Shown: positions 26,197 to 34,741 of the stretch, one piece after another
Layout of the letters: every line of letters starts with the position of its first letter
Position numbering within the stretch: position 1 is the first letter of the stretch
Assembly: GCA_009844085.1 (NCBI GenBank)
Contig: VYCF01000060.1
Coordinates: forward strand, 1 to 58,464
Reading direction: 5' to 3'
Source: Gammaproteobacteria bacterium
GTDB taxonomy: Bacteria; Pseudomonadota; Gammaproteobacteria; Pseudomonadales; Pseudohongiellaceae
DNA: 58,464 nt
The notes under the pieces: model-generated
What the model saw: only the letters and a program-made list of their open reading frames with translations
Told to the model about the DNA's origin: nothing
The model's database searches: none
Program-made: the position numbers and the translations under genes

Positions 26197-27552
26197 TCAG
26201 AACGTGAATACCGCGCCGATGAACCCGTAGCGGGTGTTTTCGTTGCTCAATCCCTCGGCGTTCAGGAAAATCGCTCCCGTATCCAGCCGCAGGTTTCCGG
26301 GAATCACGTCCCAGCGAATGCGGTACTCGAAGTGTTGGCCGAGATATTTGTCATTGTCGCCCGCCCTTTCGATCCATAGATAATTGCGTCTTGTGCGGCC
26401 CCATGTATCGTAGGTTTCCGCCAGCCAGAAATGGCGGTAGGAGACCATGATGTTCAGATCCGGCCGCGGGTCGGCGAACAGCCGGATGCCGGGAGTGACA
26501 AGGTTGGAGCGGCTGAAGGGTTGGTACATCCCCACCACGCCGAATTCGAAAGTCGTGACGCCAAACAGCGAGTCGAAACGGCCGTTTTCCAGGTCGTAGG
26601 GGTCCTCGTCACCGCTGGCGTAATCGAATTCGAGCACTGCCCGCAGCGAGTTGGGAAAGCTGTAGCCCACGGCGGCGTATTGGAAAAAAGCCCGGTGTTC
26701 GAGATTTGGCACGAAGGCGACGGCAGTATTGCGTCGACTGTCCCCGAATTGCAGCATTGACTCGATTTCGAAATCTATTTCACCGCTGGCGGCGGGCTTG
26801 CGCAGGCGCAGGCCGGTAGTATGGATGCGCCGATTGCGCGTTGCGACGCCCGGCGTATCTTTCTCGCGCAGGTAGAAGTAATACAGATCGGTATTGAATG
26901 GCGCGGTCGAAGGTGGCAGCGTGTAATTGGCGGCATAGAATCGCTGGGCGCTACTCGATTCATCCATGATCCGTTCGTTATCGAGCAGGCCGATCCGGTC
27001 TGATGGCAGTCTGCGGACGACTTGGGAGCCGAAAAGGCGCATGACCGCACCGTTTTCCAGCGGCTGAATCCATTCCACTCCGTCAAAAGTGTTGATGGCG
27101 TTGCGAAATCGATTACGGGCGAGAAAGCGGCGGCTGCCCCAGTCGGTGGCGAGTCGGCCGACCCGGACGCTTCCTTCGTTCGGCAGGTCGAAAGACAAGG
27201 TCGCCTGCAATACTTCCAGGGCGTTGATCGCGGAGTTGGTCAGGAAAGCATCGTCGTCGGCAAGTTGCTGGCGCGCATCGTAAAGTTCGAGCTGCGCCTC
27301 GACGCCTCCGCGCCGATATCGGGTGTCGAGTATGGTCCTCTGGACGATCATGCTGTCGTCGGGGCTCGAACCCGCACGGGGATTGTTGCCGATCGACTCG
27401 AAGCGGCTCATGTGTACGAGGCCGATGCTGAATCCATCCGGCGGCGTGAGCGCTTCCTGAAGCCGCCAGGGCGCTTCCCCGGCAACCGCCATGTTCATGG
27501 CTGCCCCCGACAGGGCGCAGGCGAACACGACCGTGCGGCTTGCTGCTGACAT
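26197..27552 (-). CDS. Outer-membrane beta-barrel, alginate-export-like
   Basis: A 451-residue protein with a signal peptide (MSAASRTVVFACALS..AVAGEA). The rest is predicted amphipathic beta strands. The region SVRVGRLATDWGSRRFLARNRFRNAIN then FDGVEWIQP resembles the alginate-export family (PF13372), where a channel barrel is expected. The C-terminus ends GFIGAVFTF with a terminal aromatic. ATG 27552 is chosen because residues upstream in the frame have no signal-peptide character. It is divergent from the three small membrane-protein genes, with 171 bases between start codons. The substrate cannot be inferred. Confidence 0.72.
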   Translation of the reverse strand: MSAASRTVVFACALSGAAMNMAVAGEAPWRLQEALTPPDGFSIGLVHMSRFESIGNNPRAGSSPDDSMIVQRTILDTRYRRGGVEAQLELYDARQQLADDDAFLTNSAINALEVLQATLSFDLPNEGSVRVGRLATDWGSRRFLARNRFRNAINTFDGVEWIQPLENGAVMRLFGSQVVRRLPSDRIGLLDNERIMDESSSAQRFYAANYTLPPSTAPFNTDLYYFYLREKDTPGVATRNRRIHTTGLRLRKPAASGEIDFEIESMLQFGDSRRNTAVAFVPNLEHRAFFQYAAVGYSFPNSLRAVLEFDYASGDEDPYDLENGRFDSLFGVTTFEFGVVGMYQPFSRSNLVTPGIRLFADPRPDLNIMVSYRHFWLAETYDTWGRTRRNYLWIERAGDNDKYLGQHFEYRIRWDVIPGNLRLDTGAIFLNAEGLSNENTRYGFIGAVFTF

Positions 27553-27723
27553 GTTGCGGGCCTTGCAATACGCGGGAACTTCGGCGGCGCAAGATGGTAC
27601 TTCAGAACACCGGCCATTGCGAACCGGCCCTGCACGACCTGAGTCGCCGTCGGCTGGATTTTGCCCTTGTTGGGGGTTACTCTTGCCGCAGCCGGGAGAC
27701 GCAACCGAACGGAGGTTTCGCGG

Positions 27724-28296
27724 GTGCTGAACGAATTCATTTACAACATCGCCGTACTGCTCGACGAAACCCGCTGGAGTACCATGCTCCATGAATCGTA
27801 TTACATGTACAACTGGGTCGAAAGCACCCATGTGCTGACGTTGATGCTCAGCCTCGGCATGCTGTTCCTTATAGATTTGCGAATGCTTGGCCTCGCGCTG
27901 CCCGATGTGCCCGCGAGCCGCATCGCCGATCGGCTGAATCTGCCCATGCTCGTCGGATTCACCGTCATGGTGATCACTGGACTGCTGCTGTTTTACGCCG
28001 TACCGGTGCGCAGTTCGCAAAGTATCTGGATGCGAATCAAGCTCGTGCTGATGGTGGGGCTGCTGATCAATGCGATCCTGTTTCACCGTCGCATGAAGGA
28101 AGCCGAAACCGGTTGGGACTCGCAGCTCCGGGCGCCGCGAAATCTGCGAATCGGCGCGATATGTTCGCTAGCGGGCTGGTCGGCCATCGTCATGTGCGGC
28201 CGCTTCATCGCTTATGACTGGTTCGATTGCCTGTACCTGGATCCCGGATTCATGAGTTCAATGGCCGGTTGTGTCGACGGCCAGACACGCTTCTAG
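27724..28296 (+). CDS. Four-helix integral membrane protein (DUF6644-like), first copy
   Basis: 190 residues with four predicted helices (about 35-58, 72-94, 101-120, 145-166). Histidines sit at helix positions H36 (VESTHVLTLML) and H121 (AILFHRRM), with FLIDLRMLGL at the end of helix 1. This pattern is seen in small heme- or metal-associated membrane proteins of the CopD/DUF6644 kind; heme binding is only an inference. The start is GTG 27724, 8 bases after a strong GGAGG (27711-27715). It is first of three tightly spaced genes. The family assignment is tentative. Confidence 0.65.
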   Translation: MLNEFIYNIAVLLDETRWSTMLHESYYMYNWVESTHVLTLMLSLGMLFLIDLRMLGLALPDVPASRIADRLNLPMLVGFTVMVITGLLLFYAVPVRSSQSIWMRIKLVLMVGLLINAILFHRRMKEAETGWDSQLRAPRNLRIGAICSLAGWSAIVMCGRFIAYDWFDCLYLDPGFMSSMAGCVDGQTRF

Positions 28297-28319
28297 CAGA
28301 CGAGCGCAGGAGAATAACC

Positions 28320-28904
28320 ATGCCAACTTCCCTTCTCGGACCGTACACAAGAACGATTCTGGTGGCGGCCGTGCTTGCGGTGACCCTGGGATTCGCCCTC
28401 TCGGGCGCCCGGGTCGAGGTTCACGGCGGTCTGCTGCCATTTTTCGAATGGCTGGAAACGACCTGGTTCGGTTATGTCGGCAAGACCTGGGGCGCAGCCT
28501 TCGCCACGATTCAAACCTTCCATTTGCTCGGATTGGCGTTGCTTGGCGGCGCGGTATTGGCGGCGGAAGGGCGAATCCTTGGCGTCGTCCTGACCGAAGT
28601 CGAACAAGGCCTGATCATTTCCCGCTGCAACGCGGTTTTCAACATCGCCATGGCGATCCTGGTCGCCACCGGGGTTTTCATGGCCTGCGGCGTGGCGGTG
28701 AAGATCTACTATCTGCCGGTGTACTGGTACAAGATGCTCGCGCTCGGCGCCGGCGCGGGATTCCATTACCTCGTGCGGCAGCCGCTGGTCGAGCGCGCTC
28801 CGGGCGAGGTCAATCCCTGGCTGCTCAAGTTAATGGCGGTCGTTTCCATCATGGTCTGGTTTACCGTGGCGGCCACGGGCCGCTGGATCGGTTTCAGCGG
28901 TTAG
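28320..28904 (+). CDS. Four-helix integral membrane protein (DUF6644-like), second copy
   Basis: 194 residues, about four to five helices, beginning with an N-terminal helix that may be a signal anchor. Histidines again lie in helices: ATIQTFHLLGLALLGG and GAGFHYLVRQP. WFGYVGKTWGAAF matches the amphipathic segment of the preceding gene product, so the two look like diverged paralogues. AGGAG precedes the ATG. It follows the first copy by 23 bases and precedes the 53-residue gene by 14 bases. They could form a heterodimer in the inner membrane. Confidence 0.65.
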   Translation: MPTSLLGPYTRTILVAAVLAVTLGFALSGARVEVHGGLLPFFEWLETTWFGYVGKTWGAAFATIQTFHLLGLALLGGAVLAAEGRILGVVLTEVEQGLIISRCNAVFNIAMAILVATGVFMACGVAVKIYYLPVYWYKMLALGAGAGFHYLVRQPLVERAPGEVNPWLLKLMAVVSIMVWFTVAATGRWIGFSG

Positions 28905-28918
28905 GGGAGGGCGAATCG

Positions 28919-29080
28919 ATGAACGAACGAGAACAGGGCGAAGCCCGCGAAAAGGCCAAACTAGTCGACGAACAACTCGCCGCATTGATCGCCTGCGGCA
29001 GCGTGGCGGTTTTCTTCGTCTGGTACTGGATCGGCCAGATTCAGTCGGTAATCGAACTCCTGCGTTTGGCTTATGGGTGA
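28919..29080 (+). CDS. Small membrane protein (53 aa), third gene of the DUF6644-like operon
   Basis: A 53-residue protein starting at ATG 28919 after GGGGAGG. Its N-terminal half is charged and helical (MNEREQGEAREKAKLVDEQL). Its C-terminal half is one transmembrane helix (LIACGSVAVFFVWYWIGQI), followed by a short tail. It probably assembles with the two preceding membrane proteins, like small accessory subunits of membrane redox complexes. No family was recognised. Spacing, a strong ribosome-binding site and membrane-type composition support that it is real. Confidence 0.7.
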   Translation: MNEREQGEAREKAKLVDEQLAALIACGSVAVFFVWYWIGQIQSVIELLRLAYG

Positions 29081-29136
29081 GGCCGGGGGTTAGCGAAGCC
29101 ACAAAAGTCGCGCCAGGGACGGCATGCACAGTCTTT

Positions 29137-30765
29137 CTAATTCTCCAGAACCAGACTCGCGCCATCACGCCGCGGGTCGGCCGCTGCCTGCCATTCGCCC
29201 CGCAGCCTGCCGACGGCGTGTACGCCGCCGAAATACGCGTTGCGGCCTTCGATCGTCAGATCGTTGCTCGGTGTGCTGTACTCAAGCCCGATCGATTCAA
29301 CAATCGGCAGCCAGTCCGGATTCTCAAGATAAAGACTGCCGCCTCCGGTGACATGGATGCGCGGGGCTGCCAGCAGAGCGTCCAGACTCTCCGCGTTCTC
29401 TGCGTAAGTGGCGATCACCTGAGCCACGGCGGAAATGATGCGGGCGCTGCCAGGGCTGCCGAGCACGAGCACGGTCTCGCCGCCTTGGGTGACGATGCTG
29501 GGGCTCATCGACGAATAGGCGGGTTTGCCGGGCGCGATCGCGTAGGGATGCGCGGGATCGCCGAAGGTGAAATCGTCCATGTACGAGTTGTAGAGGAAGC
29601 CGAGCTCCGGGGCGGCGACGCGCACGCCGTAATAGGCGTTGATGCTCGTCGTGGCCGAAATCGCGAAGCCGTCGGCGTCGATCAGCGAGAAATGCGTGGT
29701 TTCGCCGCCATTGCTCTCCCGGCCGGAGGTATCGGTGTTATGTGACTGTTCGAGCAGGGCGGTGACGTATTGCTCGCTTAGTTTCCGCTCCAGGAATTCG
29801 CCGTAATCGTCGAAATCTTCCACCGGATGCTCGCGGCGGTCGCGCTGGGCGAGGAAGATTGCGCGCGTCATCGCCTGGCGCTCTGCCTCGGCAGTCCAGT
29901 TTTCCCGGCGCTGCCGTTCGTACAGTTTCAAGGTCTGCATCATGACCCAGCCGCCGGCGGGAGGCGGGAAAGAGTGGACTTGATAAGCGCGATAGCTGGC
30001 GCTGACCGGATCCATGGGCACTGGATCGGAAACCCGCGCCAGATCCGATTTTCGAATCCACCCACCATTGGCGATCATGTCCCGTTCGATCAGGTCGGCG
30101 ATCTCTCCCCGGTAGAATACTTCGCTGCCGCCTTCGGCGATCTTCTCCAGGGTCGCGGCAAGTTGCGGCTGGCGAATCGTGGCGCCCTGTTCGATGGCGC
30201 TATCGGCCGGCATGTGCCCGGCGGAAAGAAACCCGGCAAGATCGTTCTCGTGCCGGAGAAACACTTTCTGACGGAATTCTCCCTGCACGAATCCATCGCG
30301 CGCATGGCCCAGGGCCGGTTCGATCAACTCCCGCCAAGCGATATTGCCGCTGCCGTATTCGCGCCAGAGGAATTCCAGCGATTTGAGCCAGGTTGGAACC
30401 GTGGTGCGCTGGTACGGGTTCATTTCGTTGCGCACCGCTTCAGGATCGGTGAGCGCCGGGGCGAAGGAACTGCCGTTGAGGGCGATCACATCTCCGTTTG
30501 CGCGGCGGATGAGGAACTGAATCTGCCCGCCGAGACCGCTCATGGCCGGTTCGGTCACACCGAGCGTGAACGCGATGGCGACCGCGGCATCGGCGGCATT
30601 GCCGCCCCGGCGCAGGATTTCGGCGCCTGCCGCGGTGGCCTCGGGGCTCGCGCTGCTGATCGCGGCCTGGCCTGCCGCGGCTTGCGCCCCGGTAGCGAGC
30701 GAAGCCGCCAGCAAGATTCGAAACAAACAACGGATTCGGTTAACCGCAACGCTTCCAATAGACAT
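29137..30765 (-). CDS. Gamma-glutamyltransferase-like protein, divergent active site
   Basis: A 542-residue Ntn-hydrolase of the gamma-glutamyltranspeptidase family with a signal peptide (ending QAAAG). The autoprocessing/nucleophile threonine is T356 in NGGETTHFSLIDADG, giving a large and a small subunit. Two conserved positions differ from classical enzymes: the region aligned with the substrate-carboxylate Arg (usually FRExAP) reads NGSSFAPALT, and the oxyanion loop GSPGGSR reads GSPGSAR. SSMSPSI is intact. It may therefore use an acyl group other than gamma-glutamyl. It lies 36 bases downstream of the large TonB receptor on the same strand, so they are probably co-transcribed. Confidence 0.85.
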   Translation of the reverse strand: MSIGSVAVNRIRCLFRILLAASLATGAQAAAGQAAISSASPEATAAGAEILRRGGNAADAAVAIAFTLGVTEPAMSGLGGQIQFLIRRANGDVIALNGSSFAPALTDPEAVRNEMNPYQRTTVPTWLKSLEFLWREYGSGNIAWRELIEPALGHARDGFVQGEFRQKVFLRHENDLAGFLSAGHMPADSAIEQGATIRQPQLAATLEKIAEGGSEVFYRGEIADLIERDMIANGGWIRKSDLARVSDPVPMDPVSASYRAYQVHSFPPPAGGWVMMQTLKLYERQRRENWTAEAERQAMTRAIFLAQRDRREHPVEDFDDYGEFLERKLSEQYVTALLEQSHNTDTSGRESNGGETTHFSLIDADGFAISATTSINAYYGVRVAAPELGFLYNSYMDDFTFGDPAHPYAIAPGKPAYSSMSPSIVTQGGETVLVLGSPGSARIISAVAQVIATYAENAESLDALLAAPRIHVTGGGSLYLENPDWLPIVESIGLEYSTPSNDLTIEGRNAYFGGVHAVGRLRGEWQAAADPRRDGASLVLEN

Positions 30766-30801
30766 GAGAGCTCCGCGAAGAGCCGGATTCGCTCCGGTCG
30801 A

Positions 30802-33798
30802 TCAGTTCCTCCCGAATTGCATCATCAGATCGACGTAGTAGTACACACCCCAATCGGAATGAGAATCGTCGTCGAAACCGAACGAGCGGTCATACAACGG
30901 CGCACGCTCATCGGTGAAGTTGTTCACCCCGAGCCGGATGCGCGAGTCGACGCCCGAGACCTCGAAGAAGTAGTCCGCCTTGAAGTTGTATCGGGTAAAC
31001 GCCGGCACGTCGAAGCGGTCCCCGTTCGACAGCATCTGAAAGTAGTCGCCAACCGTGTTGCTGGAAAATGCCACATTCCAGACATCGCGGCTGAAACTCA
31101 GGCTGGCTGTCGAGCGGAAGTCCTGATTGCCGTTGAAGTTAAGCAGATCGCCGATTCCCGCGATCGGGTAAACGATCGTCGGATCGCTTGCCTTCGCTTC
31201 CTGAACGATAGTGGTCAGACCGCCCGGCTCCTGCTCGAACTTCTCGATGTACGAACCGTTCCATTTGAGCGAGAACCGGCCGAAGTCCGTATCGAGATCC
31301 CAATACACGCCGATGTCGTAGCCTTCCAGAGTTCGCGAATCGAGGTTCGCGTAAGTGTCCTGGATCGCCGTCACTTGGCCGATGGGGCACAGGCCGGCAT
31401 CGAGAAAGCCCTGCACTTCTACCGGATCGTCGGTTACGGCGCCGCGCAGTACGACGGGATTGCCTTGCACGGTCGCACAGTTCGACGTGCCCGCGGCGAG
31501 TCGCGTGACCAGATCGACGAGGATATGGTTTTCTTCGCCGAACAGGCCGATGGAGTCGTCCTTTTCGATCGTCCAGTAGTCCGCGGTCACCGTCAGCGAA
31601 TCGACAGGCGTGAGTACGAAGCCGATAGACGTGTTGAGCGATTCTTCGGACTGCAAGTCCTTGCTCCCCGTCGCCTGGCGCTGCATGCCGTAATCGCAAT
31701 CCGAGAAGTCGTTGTCTGCGGGTACGCTGCCCTGATCGACGCCGTAGAAGCACACCCAGTCGTCGCGGGTGTTCGTGCGGGCGACGAATTCCTCGTTGAT
31801 CGTGATCAGGTTCGGCGCGCGGAAGGCCGTGGATACCGAGCCCCGCAGCAGGAATTGTTCGATCGGCGTCCAGCCGAAGGCGAACTTGCCGACGGTGGTG
31901 TCGCCGATGTCGTCGAAGCTCTCGTAGCGCGCAGCGAGCTGTACGTCGAGAGTCTCATGCACGGGAACCTGGAATTCGGCAAAGAGCGAGTTCGTCGTGC
32001 GTTCTCCCGCGCCGTCCGGCGTCGGGCTTGAGTTCATCACGTCCGAAGTGAACGGGTAGCCTTCGCCCTCGAAATCGACAAAATCTATCGTGCCGTCGAG
32101 CCGCGGGTCGCGATTGTCGACGTAGTCTTCGGCGCGCAACTCATAGCCGACCAGGAAGCCAACCGAACCCGCCGGCAGTTCGAACAGCGCGGGATTCGAA
32201 AATTTGACGTCGAACGACGCCAGCGACGTCTTGCCCAGGCGGTACACATCGACAAGCGCGCGTTCGAGGTTCGAATTCACGCCGCCGCTGAACGGGTTGT
32301 AGGCATTCGGCGTGGAGTCGAACAGCGCTTCCTTCATCAGCGTGTTCGAAATCCGGTTGCTGGTAACGTCGTCGCGCGACGCTTCCGAGTAAACGCCGGC
32401 GGCTTCCCAGTCCCAGTCGCCGACGACGCCGCGCAGACCGCCCAGGAAGCGGAACGCTTCGCCATCGTTATTGACGATGCGAGGCACCTCGGCGTAGCGG
32501 TAGTTGTCGATGATGAGTTCCAGTCCTTCCGGCGGGAGGTCCGGGCCGACGATTGAATCCGGCAGGCGGTTCGGCGAGCCGACCGGGCCGAGCGGGTTCC
32601 AGTGGTTCGCCGCGCCGACGCGCAAACGGGCTGCGCTCAGCGACGCCGAGGGGTTAATGTGGCGGTTCGATTGGGAACTGTAATAGTAGGCGTCCGCGAA
32701 AAACTCGAGATCGTCGCTGATTTCGTGATTGAGGTAGCCGAAGAAAGTAGTGCGGTCGATCTCCGGCGACATGTCACGCCCTTCGTTGAGATTGAAGCGG
32801 AGGACACCCTGGCCGTCCTCCACCATGCAGGTTCCGTAGCCAGTGTCGTGACCGTTCGCGCACTGCGACGATCCACTCGGAAATATCTCGAACTCACCGG
32901 AGTTGTCAACGATATCGTTGACCCTCAGGCTGTTCGACGAGCCGACCCCGCGCGCGATGTCGAACTGGCCATGCAGAGAGTTGATGCTGTTGTTCCTGAA
33001 GACGGTACTTGTCCTGTAAGGCGAGTCCTCGGGAAAACGCGAACGGAAGTCCGAGTTGGCCCAGCGCGCTTCGTCGCTTGACCGGACGCGGTCCCGGCTG
33101 TAGTTGCGGGCGAACGCGCCGACACTGGTGCGCCCTCCGTTGAACACCTCTCCCCACTCGACCGCAAGACTCGAATTGCTGCGCGGCATGTGATCGTACT
33201 CGGTCTGGCGAATCCTGACCGTGAAACCTTCGAAATCGTCTTTGGTGACGGTGTTGATAACGCCCGCCACGGCGTCGGCGCCGTAAATGGCCGATGCGCC
33301 GTCGCGAAGCACCTCGACGCGATCGAGGCCGAAGACGGGAAGATGGTTCGAATTGACGGAGTTCACCGGCACGAAGCTGCCGCCGACGACTTCAGTCTGA
33401 AACGTCGCCATGTTGACCATTCGTCGGCCGTTCAACAGCACGAGCGTATTGCCCGTGCCGAGCGCGCGCAGGTTCGGGGTGCCGACGTCTCCACGGGCGC
33501 CGTTGACACCGCCGCCCAAGTCGGTGGTTCCGAAAAAGTTCTGGCCGTTCTCCGGTATAGCCGCGAGCAACTCGTCGCCGCCGTCAACCCCAAGCAGTTC
33601 GATATCCTCGGAACTGAAAACGGAGACCGCCAGCGCATCGTTGATGGCTGCGCCGCGAATCTGCGATCCGGTTACCAGAATCTCTTCGATCTGCTCGCCT
33701 CCGGCGTCGTCTTGGGCGAGCGCGGTCCCGGAACCCATTGCCAGCACAACAAATATGAGCGCCCCGATGCCGAATGGCGCGAAATAACTGATTTTCAT
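30802..33798 (-). CDS. TonB-dependent receptor (998 aa)
   Basis: A large outer-membrane receptor. Signal peptide MKISYF...GTALAQ, then a TonB-box-like EEILVTG and a plug domain with NTLVLLNGRRMVN, GLDRVEVLRDGASAIYGADAVAG and NTVTKDDF. The long barrel (about 230-998) has extended acidic loops and ends QFGRN. This Sphingomonas/Xanthomonas-like 'oligosaccharide or peptide' receptor architecture is common in marine proteobacteria. ATG 33798 follows GGGGGGAA; the in-frame start at 33831 lacks support. The gene is first in an apparent operon with the gamma-glutamyltransferase-like gene, which suggests uptake of the products or substrates of that enzyme. Confidence 0.9.
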   Translation of the reverse strand: MKISYFAPFGIGALIFVVLAMGSGTALAQDDAGGEQIEEILVTGSQIRGAAINDALAVSVFSSEDIELLGVDGGDELLAAIPENGQNFFGTTDLGGGVNGARGDVGTPNLRALGTGNTLVLLNGRRMVNMATFQTEVVGGSFVPVNSVNSNHLPVFGLDRVEVLRDGASAIYGADAVAGVINTVTKDDFEGFTVRIRQTEYDHMPRSNSSLAVEWGEVFNGGRTSVGAFARNYSRDRVRSSDEARWANSDFRSRFPEDSPYRTSTVFRNNSINSLHGQFDIARGVGSSNSLRVNDIVDNSGEFEIFPSGSSQCANGHDTGYGTCMVEDGQGVLRFNLNEGRDMSPEIDRTTFFGYLNHEISDDLEFFADAYYYSSQSNRHINPSASLSAARLRVGAANHWNPLGPVGSPNRLPDSIVGPDLPPEGLELIIDNYRYAEVPRIVNNDGEAFRFLGGLRGVVGDWDWEAAGVYSEASRDDVTSNRISNTLMKEALFDSTPNAYNPFSGGVNSNLERALVDVYRLGKTSLASFDVKFSNPALFELPAGSVGFLVGYELRAEDYVDNRDPRLDGTIDFVDFEGEGYPFTSDVMNSSPTPDGAGERTTNSLFAEFQVPVHETLDVQLAARYESFDDIGDTTVGKFAFGWTPIEQFLLRGSVSTAFRAPNLITINEEFVARTNTRDDWVCFYGVDQGSVPADNDFSDCDYGMQRQATGSKDLQSEESLNTSIGFVLTPVDSLTVTADYWTIEKDDSIGLFGEENHILVDLVTRLAAGTSNCATVQGNPVVLRGAVTDDPVEVQGFLDAGLCPIGQVTAIQDTYANLDSRTLEGYDIGVYWDLDTDFGRFSLKWNGSYIEKFEQEPGGLTTIVQEAKASDPTIVYPIAGIGDLLNFNGNQDFRSTASLSFSRDVWNVAFSSNTVGDYFQMLSNGDRFDVPAFTRYNFKADYFFEVSGVDSRIRLGVNNFTDERAPLYDRSFGFDDDSHSDWGVYYYVDLMMQFGRN

Positions 33799-34014
33799 GA
33801 TTCCCCCCTGACTGCGCCGATTGACTTTCATTTCGGCGCGGATGTGTATGGCCAGCTTGCGGGAAAGCGCTCCCGATCTGCCGGATAGATTCCAACGCGT
33901 GGCAGTTTAACCGACCGATTCCAGGCAATCCACAGGTAAACGGGTCTGCCTGACCATCTGTTGATAAAATGAACGGCAGCCGGGAAGGACAGATGTCCCG
34001 ATAGGGAGATACAC

Positions 34015-34043
34015 TTGCATTAGTCCCAATATGGGACTATTCT
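34015..34043 (+). promoter_or_regulatory. higBA promoter with embedded inverted-repeat operator
   Basis: A -35 TTGCAT (34015-34020) and -10 TATTCT (34038-34043) are spaced 17 bases apart. The spacer is almost entirely a perfect inverted repeat, TAGTCCCA-ATA-TGGGACTA (34021-34039). HigA-type antitoxins repress their own operon from such sites. Transcription should begin at about 34050, essentially at the GTG of higB (34051), and no ribosome-binding site is visible, so the transcript would be leaderless. Confidence 0.72.
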
Positions 34044-34050
34044 CTCCCAA

Positions 34051-34353
34051 GTGAGGGTCATAGCGCTGTCAACACTGAAGAAATTCTGGGAAGACAGCCC
34101 GGAAAGGGAAGACGCGGCCGAACCATTGCGCGCCTGGTATCGGCATGCGTTGAAGGCGGACTGGTCATCGCCCGCCGAACTAAAGCGCGACCTCGGGACT
34201 GCGAGCATACTCGGGGACGGGCGGGTGGTTTTCAATATAGCGGGAAACAAGTATCGATTGGTCGTGTGGATCAATTACGCCCATCGCGTGATATACATTC
34301 GGTATGTTGGAACTCACGCCCAATATGATCGGATAGACGCGCGGAGCATTTAG
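34051..34353 (+). CDS. higB: HigB-family mRNA interferase toxin
   Basis: A 100-residue HigB-type (PF09907) RelE-superfamily toxin. The C-terminal block VVFNIAGNKYRLVVWINY...RVIYIRYVGTHAQYDRID is diagnostic; the N-terminal helix region contains LKKFWEDSPE. It cleaves mRNA on the ribosome unless bound by HigA, encoded 17 bases downstream. The start is GTG 34051. The toxin gene comes first, as usual for higBA. Residues typical of this branch (Arg, Tyr and His near the C-terminus) are all kept, so it appears functional. Confidence 0.9.
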   Translation: MRVIALSTLKKFWEDSPEREDAAEPLRAWYRHALKADWSSPAELKRDLGTASILGDGRVVFNIAGNKYRLVVWINYAHRVIYIRYVGTHAQYDRIDARSI

Positions 34354-34370
34354 CGCGGGAGACTGATGCC

Positions 34371-34739
34371 ATGGAGATCAAACCCATCAAGACCGAAGCC
34401 GACTACCAAGAGGCCTTGAAACTCGCTGAGACTTTGATGGCGGCAACCCCGGATACACCCGAAGGCGATAGACTCGACATTTTGGTGACCCTCATCGAAG
34501 CTTACGAATCGAAGCATTACCCCATGGACTTCCCCGACCCCGTTGAAGCAATCAAGTTCGAGATGGAACACAAGGGGCTTACGGCCAAGAATCTGGCGCC
34601 CATGATAGGTGAAACGAACCGGGTCTATGAAGTGCTTAACCGCAAGCGCGCCCTTTCTCTCAATATGATCTGGCGGCTGAATCAGGAGTTAGGCATTCCG
34701 GCCGAATCGCTTATCAAACCGGTTCGGAAATCTTCTTGA
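34371..34739 (+). CDS. higA: HigA-family antitoxin with HTH domain
   Basis: A 122-residue antitoxin. The N-terminal helical part (EIKPIKTEADYQEALKLAETL) is followed by an Xre/HigA helix-turn-helix at about 60-115 (FEMEHKGLTAKNLAPMIGETNRVYEVLNRKRALSLNMIWRL is the region; key turn at APMIG). It binds HigB and should repress the promoter at 34015-34043. Its TGA overlaps a TTG/ATG region of the next gene, a gamma-glutamyltransferase, so higBA may drive that gene as well. Confidence 0.9.
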   Translation: MEIKPIKTEADYQEALKLAETLMAATPDTPEGDRLDILVTLIEAYESKHYPMDFPDPVEAIKFEMEHKGLTAKNLAPMIGETNRVYEVLNRKRALSLNMIWRLNQELGIPAESLIKPVRKSS

Positions 34740-34741
34740 GG

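Noticed and set aside
29827..32031. 734-residue plus-strand frame antisense to GGT and the TonB receptor
   Set aside because: It is a GC-rich shadow of two well-supported genes, with no recognisable domain and highly charged composition.
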